From Pseudomonadota bacterium (GTDB lineage: Bacteria > Pseudomonadota > Gammaproteobacteria > Burkholderiales > Gallionellaceae): DNA of 16,365 nucleotides. The notes beneath the pieces were generated by a model. It was given only the letters and a program-made list of their open reading frames with translations, was not told the DNA's origin and did not search any database. The translations under genes were made by a program, and so were the position numbers. Location of the stretch: contig JAJZUH010000029.1 in the NCBI GenBank assembly GCA_021847165.1, positions 1 to 16,365 of the forward strand, written 5' to 3'. Shown piece after piece: positions 1-6,539 of the stretch; the stretch's first letter is position 1, and every line of letters begins with the position of its first letter.

Positions 1-467
1 GCATCCAGGGTGAAGCGCGCGCCCACCTCGGCAATACGTCCGGCGCCCTTGGTGATGACCACGAAGTTGATGACCACCAGGATGACGAACACCACGATAC
101 CCACTGCGTAGTTGCCGCCGACCAGGAAGTGGCCGAACGATTCGATCACCTTGCCGGCCGCATCCGGGCCGGTGTGGCCCTGCAGCAGCACCACGCGGGT
201 GGATGCGACGTTGAGCGACAGGCGCAGCAGCGTCGAGATCAGCAGTACGGTGGGGAACACGGCAAAATCGAGCGGCTTGGTGGTGTTCATGGCCACCAGC
301 AGCACCATGATGGCCATGGCGATATTGAAGGTGAACAGGATATCGAGCAGGAACGGCGGCAGCGGCAGCACCATCATCGACAGGATCATCACGATCAGGA
401 CCGGGCCGGCCAGACCGCGCACCCCGCCGCGCAACATCGCGGCTTTCAACGTTTCCAGAATATCCAT
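1..467 (-). CDS. flhA: Flagellar biosynthesis protein FlhA, N-terminal part (runs off the window)
   Basis: FlhA is the large membrane component of the flagellar type III export gate; its transmembrane half couples ion flow to export and its cytoplasmic half docks chaperone-substrate complexes. Only the first 155 codons are visible; the gene continues beyond base 1. The start ATG (465-467) follows a good Shine-Dalgarno (AAGAGGTG) at a short distance. The translation begins [10 protein letters not shown] and contains family-typical stretches: [11 protein letters not shown] (about residues 47-57), [20 protein letters not shown] (71-90), and [20 protein letters not shown] (about 112-131) followed by [15 protein letters not shown] (about 134-148). 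Three to four hydrophobic segments are visible (about 20-40, 43-60, 68-84, 120-139). It is preceded by flhB with a 133-bp gap, the usual flhB-flhA order. No frame disruption is seen in the visible part. Confidence 0.97.
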   Translation of the reverse strand, partial: MDILETLKAAMLRGGVRGLAGPVLIVMILSMMVLPLPPFLLDILFTFNIAMAIMVLLVAMNTTKPLDFAVFPTVLLISTLLRLSLNVASTRVVLLQGHTGPDAAGKVIESFGHFLVGGNYAVGIVVFVILVVINFVVITKGAGRIAEVGARFTLD

Positions 468-600
468 ACGCACCTCTTGCACTCATTCTTGCGGCCTGTA
501 GGGACCGCTTCTCTTGTGCGTATTATCTGAAACGCGCGTCGAATCGATGACGTGAATAGAGGGGGATTTCGACGGCAATTCCGGCCTGTCGGAAAACGGC
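468..600 (-). other. flhB-flhA spacer
   Basis: 133 bp between the flhB stop and the flhA start, the largest gap at this end of the cluster. Read on the minus strand it contains a GATAAT box (about 529-524) that resembles a -10 element, but no convincing -35 hexamer lies 16-18 bp upstream. I see no strong hairpin with a T-run. Apart from the flhA ribosome-binding site (AAGAGGTG, close to 467) nothing firm can be named. A separate promoter for flhA is possible but unproven. Confidence 0.3.
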
Positions 601-1746
601 CTACAGCGTGGCGCTGGCCGGGTCGAGTTCCCTGGGCACCGGCAATTCGCGCGGTTCCTGCGGATAGGCGCCGCCGACCTGCTTGTAGCGGCGCAACTGG
701 TAAACATAGGCCAGCACTTCGGCGACCGCGGTATAGAGCGCCTCGGGGATGGCCTGACCCAGATCGCAGTGCCTGTGCAACGCACGCGCCAGGGGCGGCG
801 CCTCGAGTATCGGCACGTTGTTCTCCCTGGCGATCTCTTTGATCTTCGCCGCCATCAGATGCGAGCCTTTGGCCACCACCACCGGCGCACGCATCCTGTT
901 GTCGCTGTATTTCAGCGCCACCGAGTAATGCGTCGGGTTGGTCACCACCACATCCGCCTTCGGGATCTCCGCCATCATGCGGCGTCGCGCCATCTCGCGC
1001 TGCATGCTGCGGATGCGCGCCTTGACCTGCGGATCGCCCTCGGTCTCCTTGGCCTCCTGGCGCACCTCTTCCTTGGTCATCTTCATTTTCTTGTTGTGTT
1101 CCCACAACTGGAACGGCACATCCACCGCCACGATCAGCAGCATGCCGCCCATGATGGCAGCAAAGCAGCTCCATATCAGGCTGCCAAGATGCGGAATGGC
1201 CAAGGCGAGCGGCTCGCTCACCAGCAGCAGCACCGCATCCCTGTTGTGCCAGATCACCCACGCGCCGACGAGGCCCACCACCAGCGACTTGGCGATCGCC
1301 TTCGCCAGTTCCATCAGGCTGTTGGTGGAAAACATGCGGCCGATCCCGGTCAGCGGATTGAGCTTGCCCAGATTGGGCTGCAGGGGCTTGAGCGAGAACA
1401 GCCAGCCGTTCAGCAACAGCGGCGAGAACACGGCAACCAGCAACAGCAGGCCGAGCAGCGGCAAAAAGGCGAGCAGCGTCGCCATGCTCAACTCGTGCAG
1501 GCGCGGCACCAGCAATTCGCTATGGAAGGCAAGACCGGTATCCAGCGTCAGTCCTGCCTTGATCAGCGCGATCAGATGCTGCGACAGCGTTGATCCCATC
1601 AGCCAGATGCCCGCACCGCCCGCCATCAGTACGGCGAACGTGGACAGCTCGCGCGAACGCGCGACCTGCCCTTCTTCACGCGCCTGGTCCAGGCGTCGTT
1701 GCGAGGGCGATTCCGTTTTTTCCAGGTCACTGTCTTCTTCGGCCAT
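601..1746 (-). CDS. flhB: Flagellar type III export switch protein FlhB
   Basis: FlhB controls the switch from rod/hook-type to filament-type substrate export at the flagellar export gate. The 381-residue product matches the usual length. It begins MAEEDSDLEKTESPSQRR, a family-typical charged N terminus, followed by hydrophobic segments at about residues 35-52, 91-113, 152-168 and 188-210, the GRMFS motif (136-140), and a charged linker (217-262). The autocleavage motif NPTH is intact at residues 270-273 within VVVTNPTHYSVALKY, so self-processing between N270 and P271 is expected. The start at 1746 has AAAGGA seven bases upstream. It lies 77 bp after cheB and 133 bp before flhA, linking the chemotaxis block to flagellar assembly. 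The final 30 or so residues are proline-rich and variable, as usual for the family. Confidence 0.98.
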   Translation of the reverse strand: MAEEDSDLEKTESPSQRRLDQAREEGQVARSRELSTFAVLMAGGAGIWLMGSTLSQHLIALIKAGLTLDTGLAFHSELLVPRLHELSMATLLAFLPLLGLLLLVAVFSPLLLNGWLFSLKPLQPNLGKLNPLTGIGRMFSTNSLMELAKAIAKSLVVGLVGAWVIWHNRDAVLLLVSEPLALAIPHLGSLIWSCFAAIMGGMLLIVAVDVPFQLWEHNKKMKMTKEEVRQEAKETEGDPQVKARIRSMQREMARRRMMAEIPKADVVVTNPTHYSVALKYSDNRMRAPVVVAKGSHLMAAKIKEIARENNVPILEAPPLARALHRHCDLGQAIPEALYTAVAEVLAYVYQLRRYKQVGGAYPQEPRELPVPRELDPASATL

Positions 1747-1796
1747 GGCAAGATCCTTTGCTCATGGCGATTATCGCGATCCCGGGGAAAGTCAAA

Positions 1797-1810
1797 CCGC
1801 TGAACAGCGG
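1797..1810 (-). terminator. Short hairpin in the cheB-flhB gap (weak terminator or attenuator candidate)
   Basis: On the minus strand the gap 1747-1823 contains CCGCT-GTTC-AGCGG, a perfect 5-bp stem with a 4-base loop, followed by TTTGACTTT. The stem is short and the T-tract is interrupted, so at best it is a weak terminator. Further downstream, the GCGATAAT segment (about 1775-1768) vaguely resembles a sigma-28 -10 box but lacks a matching -35. Confidence 0.2.
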
Positions 1811-1823
1811 GTGGAATATGGCT

Positions 1824-2405
1824 CTATCTGGCGAGTGCGAGATGCGCCAGCACGCGTTCGGCCATCCTGGGCAAGGGCACGACCTCGTCCACCGCACCGA
1901 GCGCAATGGCTTCGCGCGGCATGCCGAACACCACGCAGGTCGCTTCATCCTGAGCGAAGTTGTAGGCGCCCGCCTGCTTCATCTTCAGCATCGCTGCCGC
2001 TCCATCCTTGCCCATGCCGGTGAGCATCACGCCGATGGCATGCGCGCCGAGATGTCTGGCTGCCGCCAGGAAAAGCACCTCGACCGAAGGGCGATGGCGG
2101 TTCACGGGCGGGTCGCGGCTGAGCACGGTACGGTATTTCCCGCCCACCTGCTCCAGCAGCAGGTGCGAATGGCCGGGGGCCAGGTAGACGTGTCCCGCCA
2201 CGATCTCTTCATGATGTTGAGCTTCCCGCACCTGCATCGCGCACAGGTGATCCAGGCGTTCGGCAAAAGACCTGGTGAACAATTCCGGCATGTGCTGGGC
2301 AATGAGAATGGCCGGCGCGTGTTCTGGCATGCCGGACAGGAACACCTTGAGCGCCTCGGTGCCGCCGGTGGACGAGCCGACCACGATGACCTTGCCGGAC
2401 ATCAT
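1824..2405 (-). CDS. cheB: Receiver-less CheB: protein-glutamate methylesterase catalytic domain
   Basis: This enzyme hydrolyses receptor glutamyl methyl esters (and may deamidate glutamines), opposing CheR. The 193-residue product is just the catalytic domain. The expected catalytic triad is present: Ser12 in GSSTGG, His38 in AQHMP and Asp134 in GMGKDG, aligning with Ser164, His190 and Asp286 of enteric CheB. The usual N-terminal receiver domain and linker (about 150 residues) are absent. The frame stays open upstream, but only as a non-homologous shadow of cheR. The chosen ATG (2403-2405) overlaps the cheR stop in an ATGA arrangement, suggesting translational coupling; a second ATG follows immediately (2400-2402). 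Without a receiver, CheA cannot activate it by phosphorylation in the classical way. It could be constitutive or regulated by partner binding. Stand-alone CheB-type domains are known, so this is a variant and not a broken gene. Confidence 0.93.
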   Translation of the reverse strand: MMSGKVIVVGSSTGGTEALKVFLSGMPEHAPAILIAQHMPELFTRSFAERLDHLCAMQVREAQHHEEIVAGHVYLAPGHSHLLLEQVGGKYRTVLSRDPPVNRHRPSVEVLFLAAARHLGAHAIGVMLTGMGKDGAAAMLKMKQAGAYNFAQDEATCVVFGMPREAIALGAVDEVVPLPRMAERVLAHLALAR

Positions 2406-3244
2406 CCGCTCCTGGCCTGGTCTGCCAGTTCGTAAACGGTGTGCCCGCGCAACTTGAACCAGGCGGCGGCATGGTAGAAATTCTCGGAATGGCCGGCGAA
2501 CAGCAAGCCATCGTCGCGCAACAGCGGCGCGAACTTCTTCAGGATGGAAAGCTGTGTCGCCTTGTCGAAATAGATCATCACATTGCGGCAGAAGATCGCG
2601 TCCAGCGGCGGATGGACCGGCCACACCGCATCCAGCAGGTTGATGCGGCGGAAGTCGATCATCTTCTGCAGTTCGGGCCGCACCTGCATGTCGCCGGCAT
2701 GTTCGCCGTTGCCGCGCACGAAGAAACGCTCGATCCGCTGCGCGGACAGCCGGCTCACGGCGTCGGCCTTGTAACGTCCCTCGCGCGCCGTTTGCAGCAC
2801 CCTGGTATCCAGGTCGGAAGCGATGATGTGCACCGGGCGCTCGTATCCACCCAGCGTCTCCACCACCGTCATCGCCATCGAGTAGGCTTCTTCGCCGGTG
2901 GAGCAGGCTGAACACCACAGCACCAGCGGGCGCCCGGCGTCCTGCTTGCGCAGGTGCTCGGCCAGCAGCGGGAAGTGATGGGGTTCGCGGAAGAACGAGG
3001 TGAGGTTGGTCGTGAGCGAATTGGTGAATGCCTCCCACTCCGCGCCGTCGCCGCGCTGCAGGCGATCGAGGTACTCGGCGAAACTCGCGATGCCGGTGGC
3101 GCGCAAGCGCCGCGCCAGACGGCTATACACCAGCTCCTGCTTGTTCTCGCCCAGCGAAATGCCGGCGCGCTCGTGGATCAGCTTGCGGATGCGCTGGAAA
3201 TCGTGATCGGTGAACTGGAACTCGCGTGGATGTGCGCTGCTCAT
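2402..3244 (-). CDS. cheR: Chemotaxis protein methyltransferase CheR
   Basis: CheR transfers methyl groups from S-adenosylmethionine to receptor glutamates. The 280-residue protein has the normal two-part layout: an N-terminal helical domain (about 10-75) and a Rossmann-type methyltransferase domain. Visible motifs are [10 protein letters not shown] (78-87), the SAM-binding segment [14 protein letters not shown] (109-122), SDLD (143-146), CRNVMIYFD (219-227) and GHSE (251-254). The segment [13 protein letters not shown] (177-189) resembles the glycine-containing loop of the beta-subdomain that binds receptor C-terminal pentapeptides in enteric CheR. The gene starts 9 bp after the CZB receptor stop and overlaps cheB by four bases. 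The ATG at 3244 has GGCGG just upstream. Confidence 0.97.
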   Translation of the reverse strand: MSSAHPREFQFTDHDFQRIRKLIHERAGISLGENKQELVYSRLARRLRATGIASFAEYLDRLQRGDGAEWEAFTNSLTTNLTSFFREPHHFPLLAEHLRKQDAGRPLVLWCSACSTGEEAYSMAMTVVETLGGYERPVHIIASDLDTRVLQTAREGRYKADAVSRLSAQRIERFFVRGNGEHAGDMQVRPELQKMIDFRRINLLDAVWPVHPPLDAIFCRNVMIYFDKATQLSILKKFAPLLRDDGLLFAGHSENFYHAAAWFKLRGHTVYELADQARSG

Positions 3245-3253
3245 GCCGCCATT

Positions 3254-4381
3254 CTAGCGTGCGGAATGGCACAGCAGATCGCTATCTCTCTCCCCCGCCA
3301 CGGCAATACGTTCCAGACCGCCCAGCACCTCCATGCTGTCCGCCTCCATCCTGGCCACCAGTTCCATGCCGCGCAAGGCCTCGCCGGCCCGGAACGCGGC
3401 CACGGCATCCTTGCCGTGCTGGTGGAAGGCCTGGTGCGGGTCCGCCACGGCGGCATAGCCGTCCAGCCTGGAATAGCAGTCCTTGCCTTCGCCCTCGAAA
3501 TACCATTTGCCCAGCCGGCAGGCGGTATGCGAAGCGAAGCTGTCCGCCACATTGTCCGATATCCCCATGAACACCTTGTAGATCTCGAACTTGTACAGGA
3601 TATGGTCGATCTTGGCGACCTCGATGAAACTGCGCAATGCCGCCGCCGAGATGGCGCCCTCCATCGTTTGCGACAGATCGAGCAGCTGTTTCATGTTCTC
3701 CATCACATGGGTGACTTCGCTGCTGAACATCTGCGATTTTCCGGCCCATTCGTGCATCTGGGTCTGCGTGCGTTCGGTTTCGCCCTGGATAGCCACGACG
3801 ATGGTGGAGATTTCGCTGGTGGCCTTGGCAGTGCGCTCCGCCAGTTTGCGCACTTCATCGGCCACCACGGCAAAGCCGCGCCCCTGCTCGCCGGCCCGCG
3901 CCGCCTCGATCGCGGCATTCAGCGCCAGCAGGTTGGTCTGGTCGGCGATCTCCTTGATCAGTTGCACGATGCTGCCGATCTGCGCAGCTCGCTCGGTCAG
4001 GTTCTTCACATTCTGCGAAGTCCGCATGGTATCGCCGGAAAGCGATTCCAGACTGCCCGCAATTTTCATTACCGCTTCGCGGTTGCTGGCGGAGACCCGG
4101 GCCGCATCGATCGCATTCTTCTTTTCATCGCGCAGCGAACCGGCCGCCTCGGCCTGGGATTGCTGCAGTTCGACGAACGACACGCCGAAGTTCTGCATGT
4201 TGCCGAATATTTCGTGCGCCACATCGCACTCGGTCCGCGCCGCTGCCGCTGCGGCCCGGGCGGCATCCCGCTCGCTCTCCATGCGCGCCAGTTCGCCACG
4301 CAGCGCAGCGATGTCGCTCTCGGCCTCCGCCAGTCTGCCGCGCAATGCCAGATTGGCCTGCCTCGTTTCCGCCCCGAACAT
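3254..4381 (-). CDS. Soluble methyl-accepting chemotaxis protein with C-terminal CZB zinc-binding domain
   Basis: A 375-residue cytoplasmic chemoreceptor. There is no signal peptide or membrane segment; residues 8-50 form an alanine/glutamate/arginine-rich coiled coil. The MCP signalling tip is canonical: [20 protein letters not shown] (143-162) and [20 protein letters not shown] (164-183). Residues about 247-360 match a CZB (chemoreceptor zinc-binding) domain: [12 protein letters not shown] with His260, [10 protein letters not shown] with Cys288, and PHQAFHQHG with His316 and His320, the expected 3-His/1-Cys zinc site. CZB receptors and the CZB-bearing enzyme DgcZ respond to zinc or to oxidation of the zinc-bound cysteine, so a role in sensing zinc or oxidants, including hypochlorite, is likely but inferred. 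The gene sits between cheA and cheR, 67 bp after cheA. The ATG at 4381 has GGAG upstream. The methylation regions are short compared with membrane receptors. Confidence 0.93.
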   Translation of the reverse strand: MFGAETRQANLALRGRLAEAESDIAALRGELARMESERDAARAAAAAARTECDVAHEIFGNMQNFGVSFVELQQSQAEAAGSLRDEKKNAIDAARVSASNREAVMKIAGSLESLSGDTMRTSQNVKNLTERAAQIGSIVQLIKEIADQTNLLALNAAIEAARAGEQGRGFAVVADEVRKLAERTAKATSEISTIVVAIQGETERTQTQMHEWAGKSQMFSSEVTHVMENMKQLLDLSQTMEGAISAAALRSFIEVAKIDHILYKFEIYKVFMGISDNVADSFASHTACRLGKWYFEGEGKDCYSRLDGYAAVADPHQAFHQHGKDAVAAFRAGEALRGMELVARMEADSMEVLGGLERIAVAGERDSDLLCHSAR

Positions 4382-4399
4382 GCTCTTCTCCCGATCTGT

Positions 4400-4414
4400 C
4401 GATGACGCTCATCG
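4400..4414 (-). repeat. Small perfect inverted repeat between cheA and the CZB receptor gene
   Basis: CGATGA-GCG-TCATCG on the minus strand: a 6-bp perfect stem with a 3-base loop in the 67-bp gap (4382-4448), about 5 bases upstream of the GGGAG ribosome-binding region. It has no T-tract, so it is not a standard terminator. It could affect initiation at the receptor gene or be fortuitous. Confidence 0.3.
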
Positions 4415-4448
4415 TCGTCACCCTGGTTTTTGTAAGACTATGAACGCC

Positions 4449-6335
4449 TCAGTGCCCGCCACGTACGTCGCTGAGCAATTCCTTGATATCGAGGATCAGC
4501 ACGATGTCGCCTTCGCTGGACATGGTAACGCCCGCCACGCCCTTGGGACGGAAGGTATCCAGCGACTTGATCACCACATCTTCATGTCCGACGAAACCGT
4601 CGGCAGTCAGGATGAAGCTGTTGCTGCCGAACTGCATCAGCACGCCGACTACCGACTTGTCGCTGCTGCCCCAGCCGATCAATTGCGACAGCGGCAGCAC
4701 CGGCAGCACTTCGCCACGCACCACCATGGTCGCCTTGCCCGAAACCTGCTGCAGCCCTTCCTGCGTCACCGGCAGAATCTCGCGCACCATGGACAGCGGC
4801 ACCGCAAACGACTGGTCGGCCAGGCGCAGCACCAGCACCGGCAGGATCGCCAGGGTCAGCGGCAGGGAAATGGAGATGGTCGTGCCCTTGCCCTCCTCGG
4901 ACTGGATGCTGACCGTGCCGTTGAGCTTCTGGATGTTGGTCTTCACCACATCCATGCCGACGCCGCGCCCGGAAACGCTGGATATCTGGTCCTTGGTCGA
5001 GAACCCGGGCAGGAAGATCAGCTCCAGGCAGCGCGCCTCGTCCAGCGTGTTCGCTATTTCGGCCGTGATGAGGCCTTTCTCGATGGCCTTGTTGCGTATC
5101 ACCTCGGGACGCATGCCCTTGCCGTCGTCGACGATGGTGATCAGGATATGGTCGCCTTCCTGGCGCGCCGACAGTTCGACCACGCTCTTTTCCGGCTTGC
5201 CGGCGGCGATCCGTTCTTCCACGGTCTCCACGCCGTGATCCACCGCGTTGCGCACCAGGTGCACCAGCGGATCGTTCAGATCCTCGATCATGGTCTTGTC
5301 CATCTCGGTCTCTTCGCCGTTCAACACCAGCTCGACGTCCTTGCCGAGCGAACGGGCCAGGTCGCGCGCCAGGCGCGGGTATTTCTTGAACAGGCGTCCG
5401 ATCGGCTGCATACGCGTCTTCATCACGGCGTTCTGCAGGCTGACCACCAGCATATCCAGCTGGCTGACCGACTGATCCAGTTCGCGCAAGGTATCGGGAT
5501 CGCTGTGCCCCTGCAGGATGTCGGAACGCAGGTGGGTCAGGCGGTTCTTGGTCAGGCCGATCTCGCCCGACAGGTTGAGCACCTGGTCGAGGCGGTCGGT
5601 ATCGACGCGGATGGTCGTCTCTTTCGCCTCGGCAGCAGGAACATCGCCGGCGCGGCGGCCGACGGTCGTCCCCGGCACATCGGTGGAGCGCCGGCCGAAC
5701 GCCTTCCTGGTGGACTCTTCTTCGTTGATCGCCGCCGCGATCTGCTTCTCGTCGCGCACCGCCCCGACATCCTTGACGATGTCCGCTCCTCCGGTGAGCG
5801 CGTTGTACAACGCATCCCAATCCACGTTCTCGGCCCCTGCCGGCGCTGCGGCAGCGGCAGATGCAGCGGCCGGCGCAGACACCGCCGCCGCGGAGCTGAC
5901 CACTGCCGGTTTCGGTGCAGCCTTGGCAATGGCAGCGACCGCTTTCCCGCTCAGCGCATTCTTCAGCGCCTCGATCACTTCCGTCGGGGCAGCCGCGGGC
6001 TGCATGCTTTGCTGCAGATCGCCGAACATCTTGCGCACCTCGGCCGTGGCGGCAAAGATCACGTCCATCAGCTCGGCACTCAGCGTCAATTCGCGGTTGC
6101 GCAGTTTGTCGAACAGGTTCTCGGTGAGATGGCAGAGCGTCACCAGTTCCGCCGCATTGAGGAAGCCGGCTCCGCCCTTGATGGTATGGAAACCGCGGAA
6201 CACCTCATTCAGCAGCGCGCTGTCGCCCGGATTCTTTTCCAGCTCCATCAGTTTGCTGTCCACATCGGACAGCATGTCGCCGGCCTCCATCAGGAAGTCC
6301 TGCAGCAACTCTTCCATTCCCACGAAATCGTTCAT
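4449..6335 (-). CDS. cheA: Chemotaxis histidine kinase CheA
   Basis: CheA autophosphorylates in receptor arrays and passes phosphate to CheY and to the CheV receivers. The 628-residue order is: HPt/P1 (about 5-107) with phospho-accepting His50 in FHTIKGGAGF; a second helical segment (about 110-130); a long Ala-rich linker (130-168) and a short acidic segment (168-215); dimerisation P3 (about 240-310, starting at TTIRVDTDRLDQVLNLSGEI); ATPase P4 with N box HLVRNAVDHGVE (359-370), G1 DDGKGM (403-408), F box FLPGFSTKD (441-449) and G2 GRGVGMDVV (456-464); and a C-terminal CheW-like P5 (about 490-625). No recognisable CheY-binding P2 domain is seen. The linker instead holds a duplicated motif, GRRSTDVPG (214-222) and GRRAGDVPA (226-234). 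GGGAG lies upstream of the ATG. It is 180 bp downstream of cheZ. Confidence 0.98.
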   Translation of the reverse strand: MNDFVGMEELLQDFLMEAGDMLSDVDSKLMELEKNPGDSALLNEVFRGFHTIKGGAGFLNAAELVTLCHLTENLFDKLRNRELTLSAELMDVIFAATAEVRKMFGDLQQSMQPAAAPTEVIEALKNALSGKAVAAIAKAAPKPAVVSSAAAVSAPAAASAAAAAPAGAENVDWDALYNALTGGADIVKDVGAVRDEKQIAAAINEEESTRKAFGRRSTDVPGTTVGRRAGDVPAAEAKETTIRVDTDRLDQVLNLSGEIGLTKNRLTHLRSDILQGHSDPDTLRELDQSVSQLDMLVVSLQNAVMKTRMQPIGRLFKKYPRLARDLARSLGKDVELVLNGEETEMDKTMIEDLNDPLVHLVRNAVDHGVETVEERIAAGKPEKSVVELSARQEGDHILITIVDDGKGMRPEVIRNKAIEKGLITAEIANTLDEARCLELIFLPGFSTKDQISSVSGRGVGMDVVKTNIQKLNGTVSIQSEEGKGTTISISLPLTLAILPVLVLRLADQSFAVPLSMVREILPVTQEGLQQVSGKATMVVRGEVLPVLPLSQLIGWGSSDKSVVGVLMQFGSNSFILTADGFVGHEDVVIKSLDTFRPKGVAGVTMSSEGDIVLILDIKELLSDVRGGH

Positions 6336-6354
6336 GTTCGTCTCCCAAATCCAT

Positions 6355-6401
6355 GCTGAGTACTGGGCATCGGGTACTGAGTGTCGTCACTCAGCACTCA
6401 C
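6355..6401 (-). repeat. Degenerate 7-bp repeat array in both orientations, forming a hairpin
   Basis: On the plus strand four consecutive heptamers read GCTGAGT, ACTGGGC, ATCGGGT, ACTGAGT (6355-6382), followed after a few bases by two heptamers of the opposite orientation, CACTCAG and CACTCAC (6388-6401). The junction makes a perfect 7-bp stem CTGAGTG (6377-6383) and CACTCAG (6388-6394) around a TCGT loop. The array is entirely within the cheZ-cheA spacer and ends about 20 bp before the cheA start. Its base composition differs from the GC-rich surroundings. Function unknown. Confidence 0.6.
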
Positions 6402-6414
6402 GCCCCGGCGGTGT

Positions 6415-6513
6415 CTAGAACCCCAGGCTTTCCAGCAGGTAGCCATTCCGACCCGGCACGGCGTAGCCGTCCGGTGCGGGAGGGGTGGCCGATCTGCTGT
6501 CACCAAACTTCAT
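6415..6513 (-). CDS. Possible 32-residue small protein repeating the CheZ C-terminal tail
   Basis: An ATG (6511-6513) two bases after the cheZ stop opens a 32-codon frame that begins MKFGDSRSATPP and ends YLLESLGF-stop. The last seven residues are identical to those of CheZ, where this tail is the CheY-P-binding peptide. The last 24 nt differ from cheZ at three positions, all synonymous (AGT/AGC, TTG/CTG, TAA/TAG). The middle of the frame (PAPDGYAVPGRNG) is not recognisable and coincides with a DNA hairpin (6451-6475), so the frame may be a by-product of a repeat element. A G-rich stretch (GGGGTT) in the end of cheZ could serve as a weak ribosome-binding site, or ribosomes could reinitiate after cheZ. 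Alternative: a relic of a duplicated cheZ 3' end. Confidence 0.3.
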   Translation of the reverse strand: MKFGDSRSATPPAPDGYAVPGRNGYLLESLGF

Positions 6514-6539
6514 ATTTAGAACCCCAAACTTTCCAGCAG
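6416..6539 (-). repeat. 23-bp direct repeat at the end of cheZ, copies 101 bp apart
   Basis: Plus-strand copies at 6416-6438 and 6517-6539 both read TAGAACCCCA, then GG or AA, then CTTTCCAGCAG: 21 of 23 positions agree. The second copy is the authentic 3' end of cheZ; the first closes the 32-codon frame downstream. Between the copies are 78 bp that hold the hairpin at 6451-6475. This may be an insertion that copied the end of cheZ, or a tandem duplication whose inner part has diverged. Confidence 0.75.
6451..6475 (-). repeat. GC-rich hairpin (REP-like) in the cheZ-cheA spacer
   Basis: The core stem ACGGC (6458-6462) and GCCGT (6466-6470) closes a GTA loop, and the flanks pair further (ACC/GGT and GG/CC, with two single-base bulges), giving about 10 bp in all. 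The shape resembles repetitive extragenic palindromes. No T-tract follows, so transcription termination is not supported; RNA stabilisation between cheZ and cheA is one possibility. Confidence 0.4.

Noticed and set aside
1824..3038. Longer version of cheB starting inside cheR
   Set aside because: The extra N-terminal translation is a frame-shadow of cheR with no receiver-domain motifs; the ATGA overlap start is better supported.
4125..4421. Small minus-strand frame beginning in the cheA-receptor gap
   Set aside because: It runs in the wrong frame through the receptor gene, and the receptor start at 4381 has its own ribosome-binding site.
3591..6359. Very long plus-strand open frame (over 900 codons) opposite cheA and the CZB receptor gene
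   Set aside because: It lies entirely antisense to well-conserved genes, has low-complexity Ser/Ala/His-rich composition typical of antisense frames in GC-rich DNA, and no recognisable domain.
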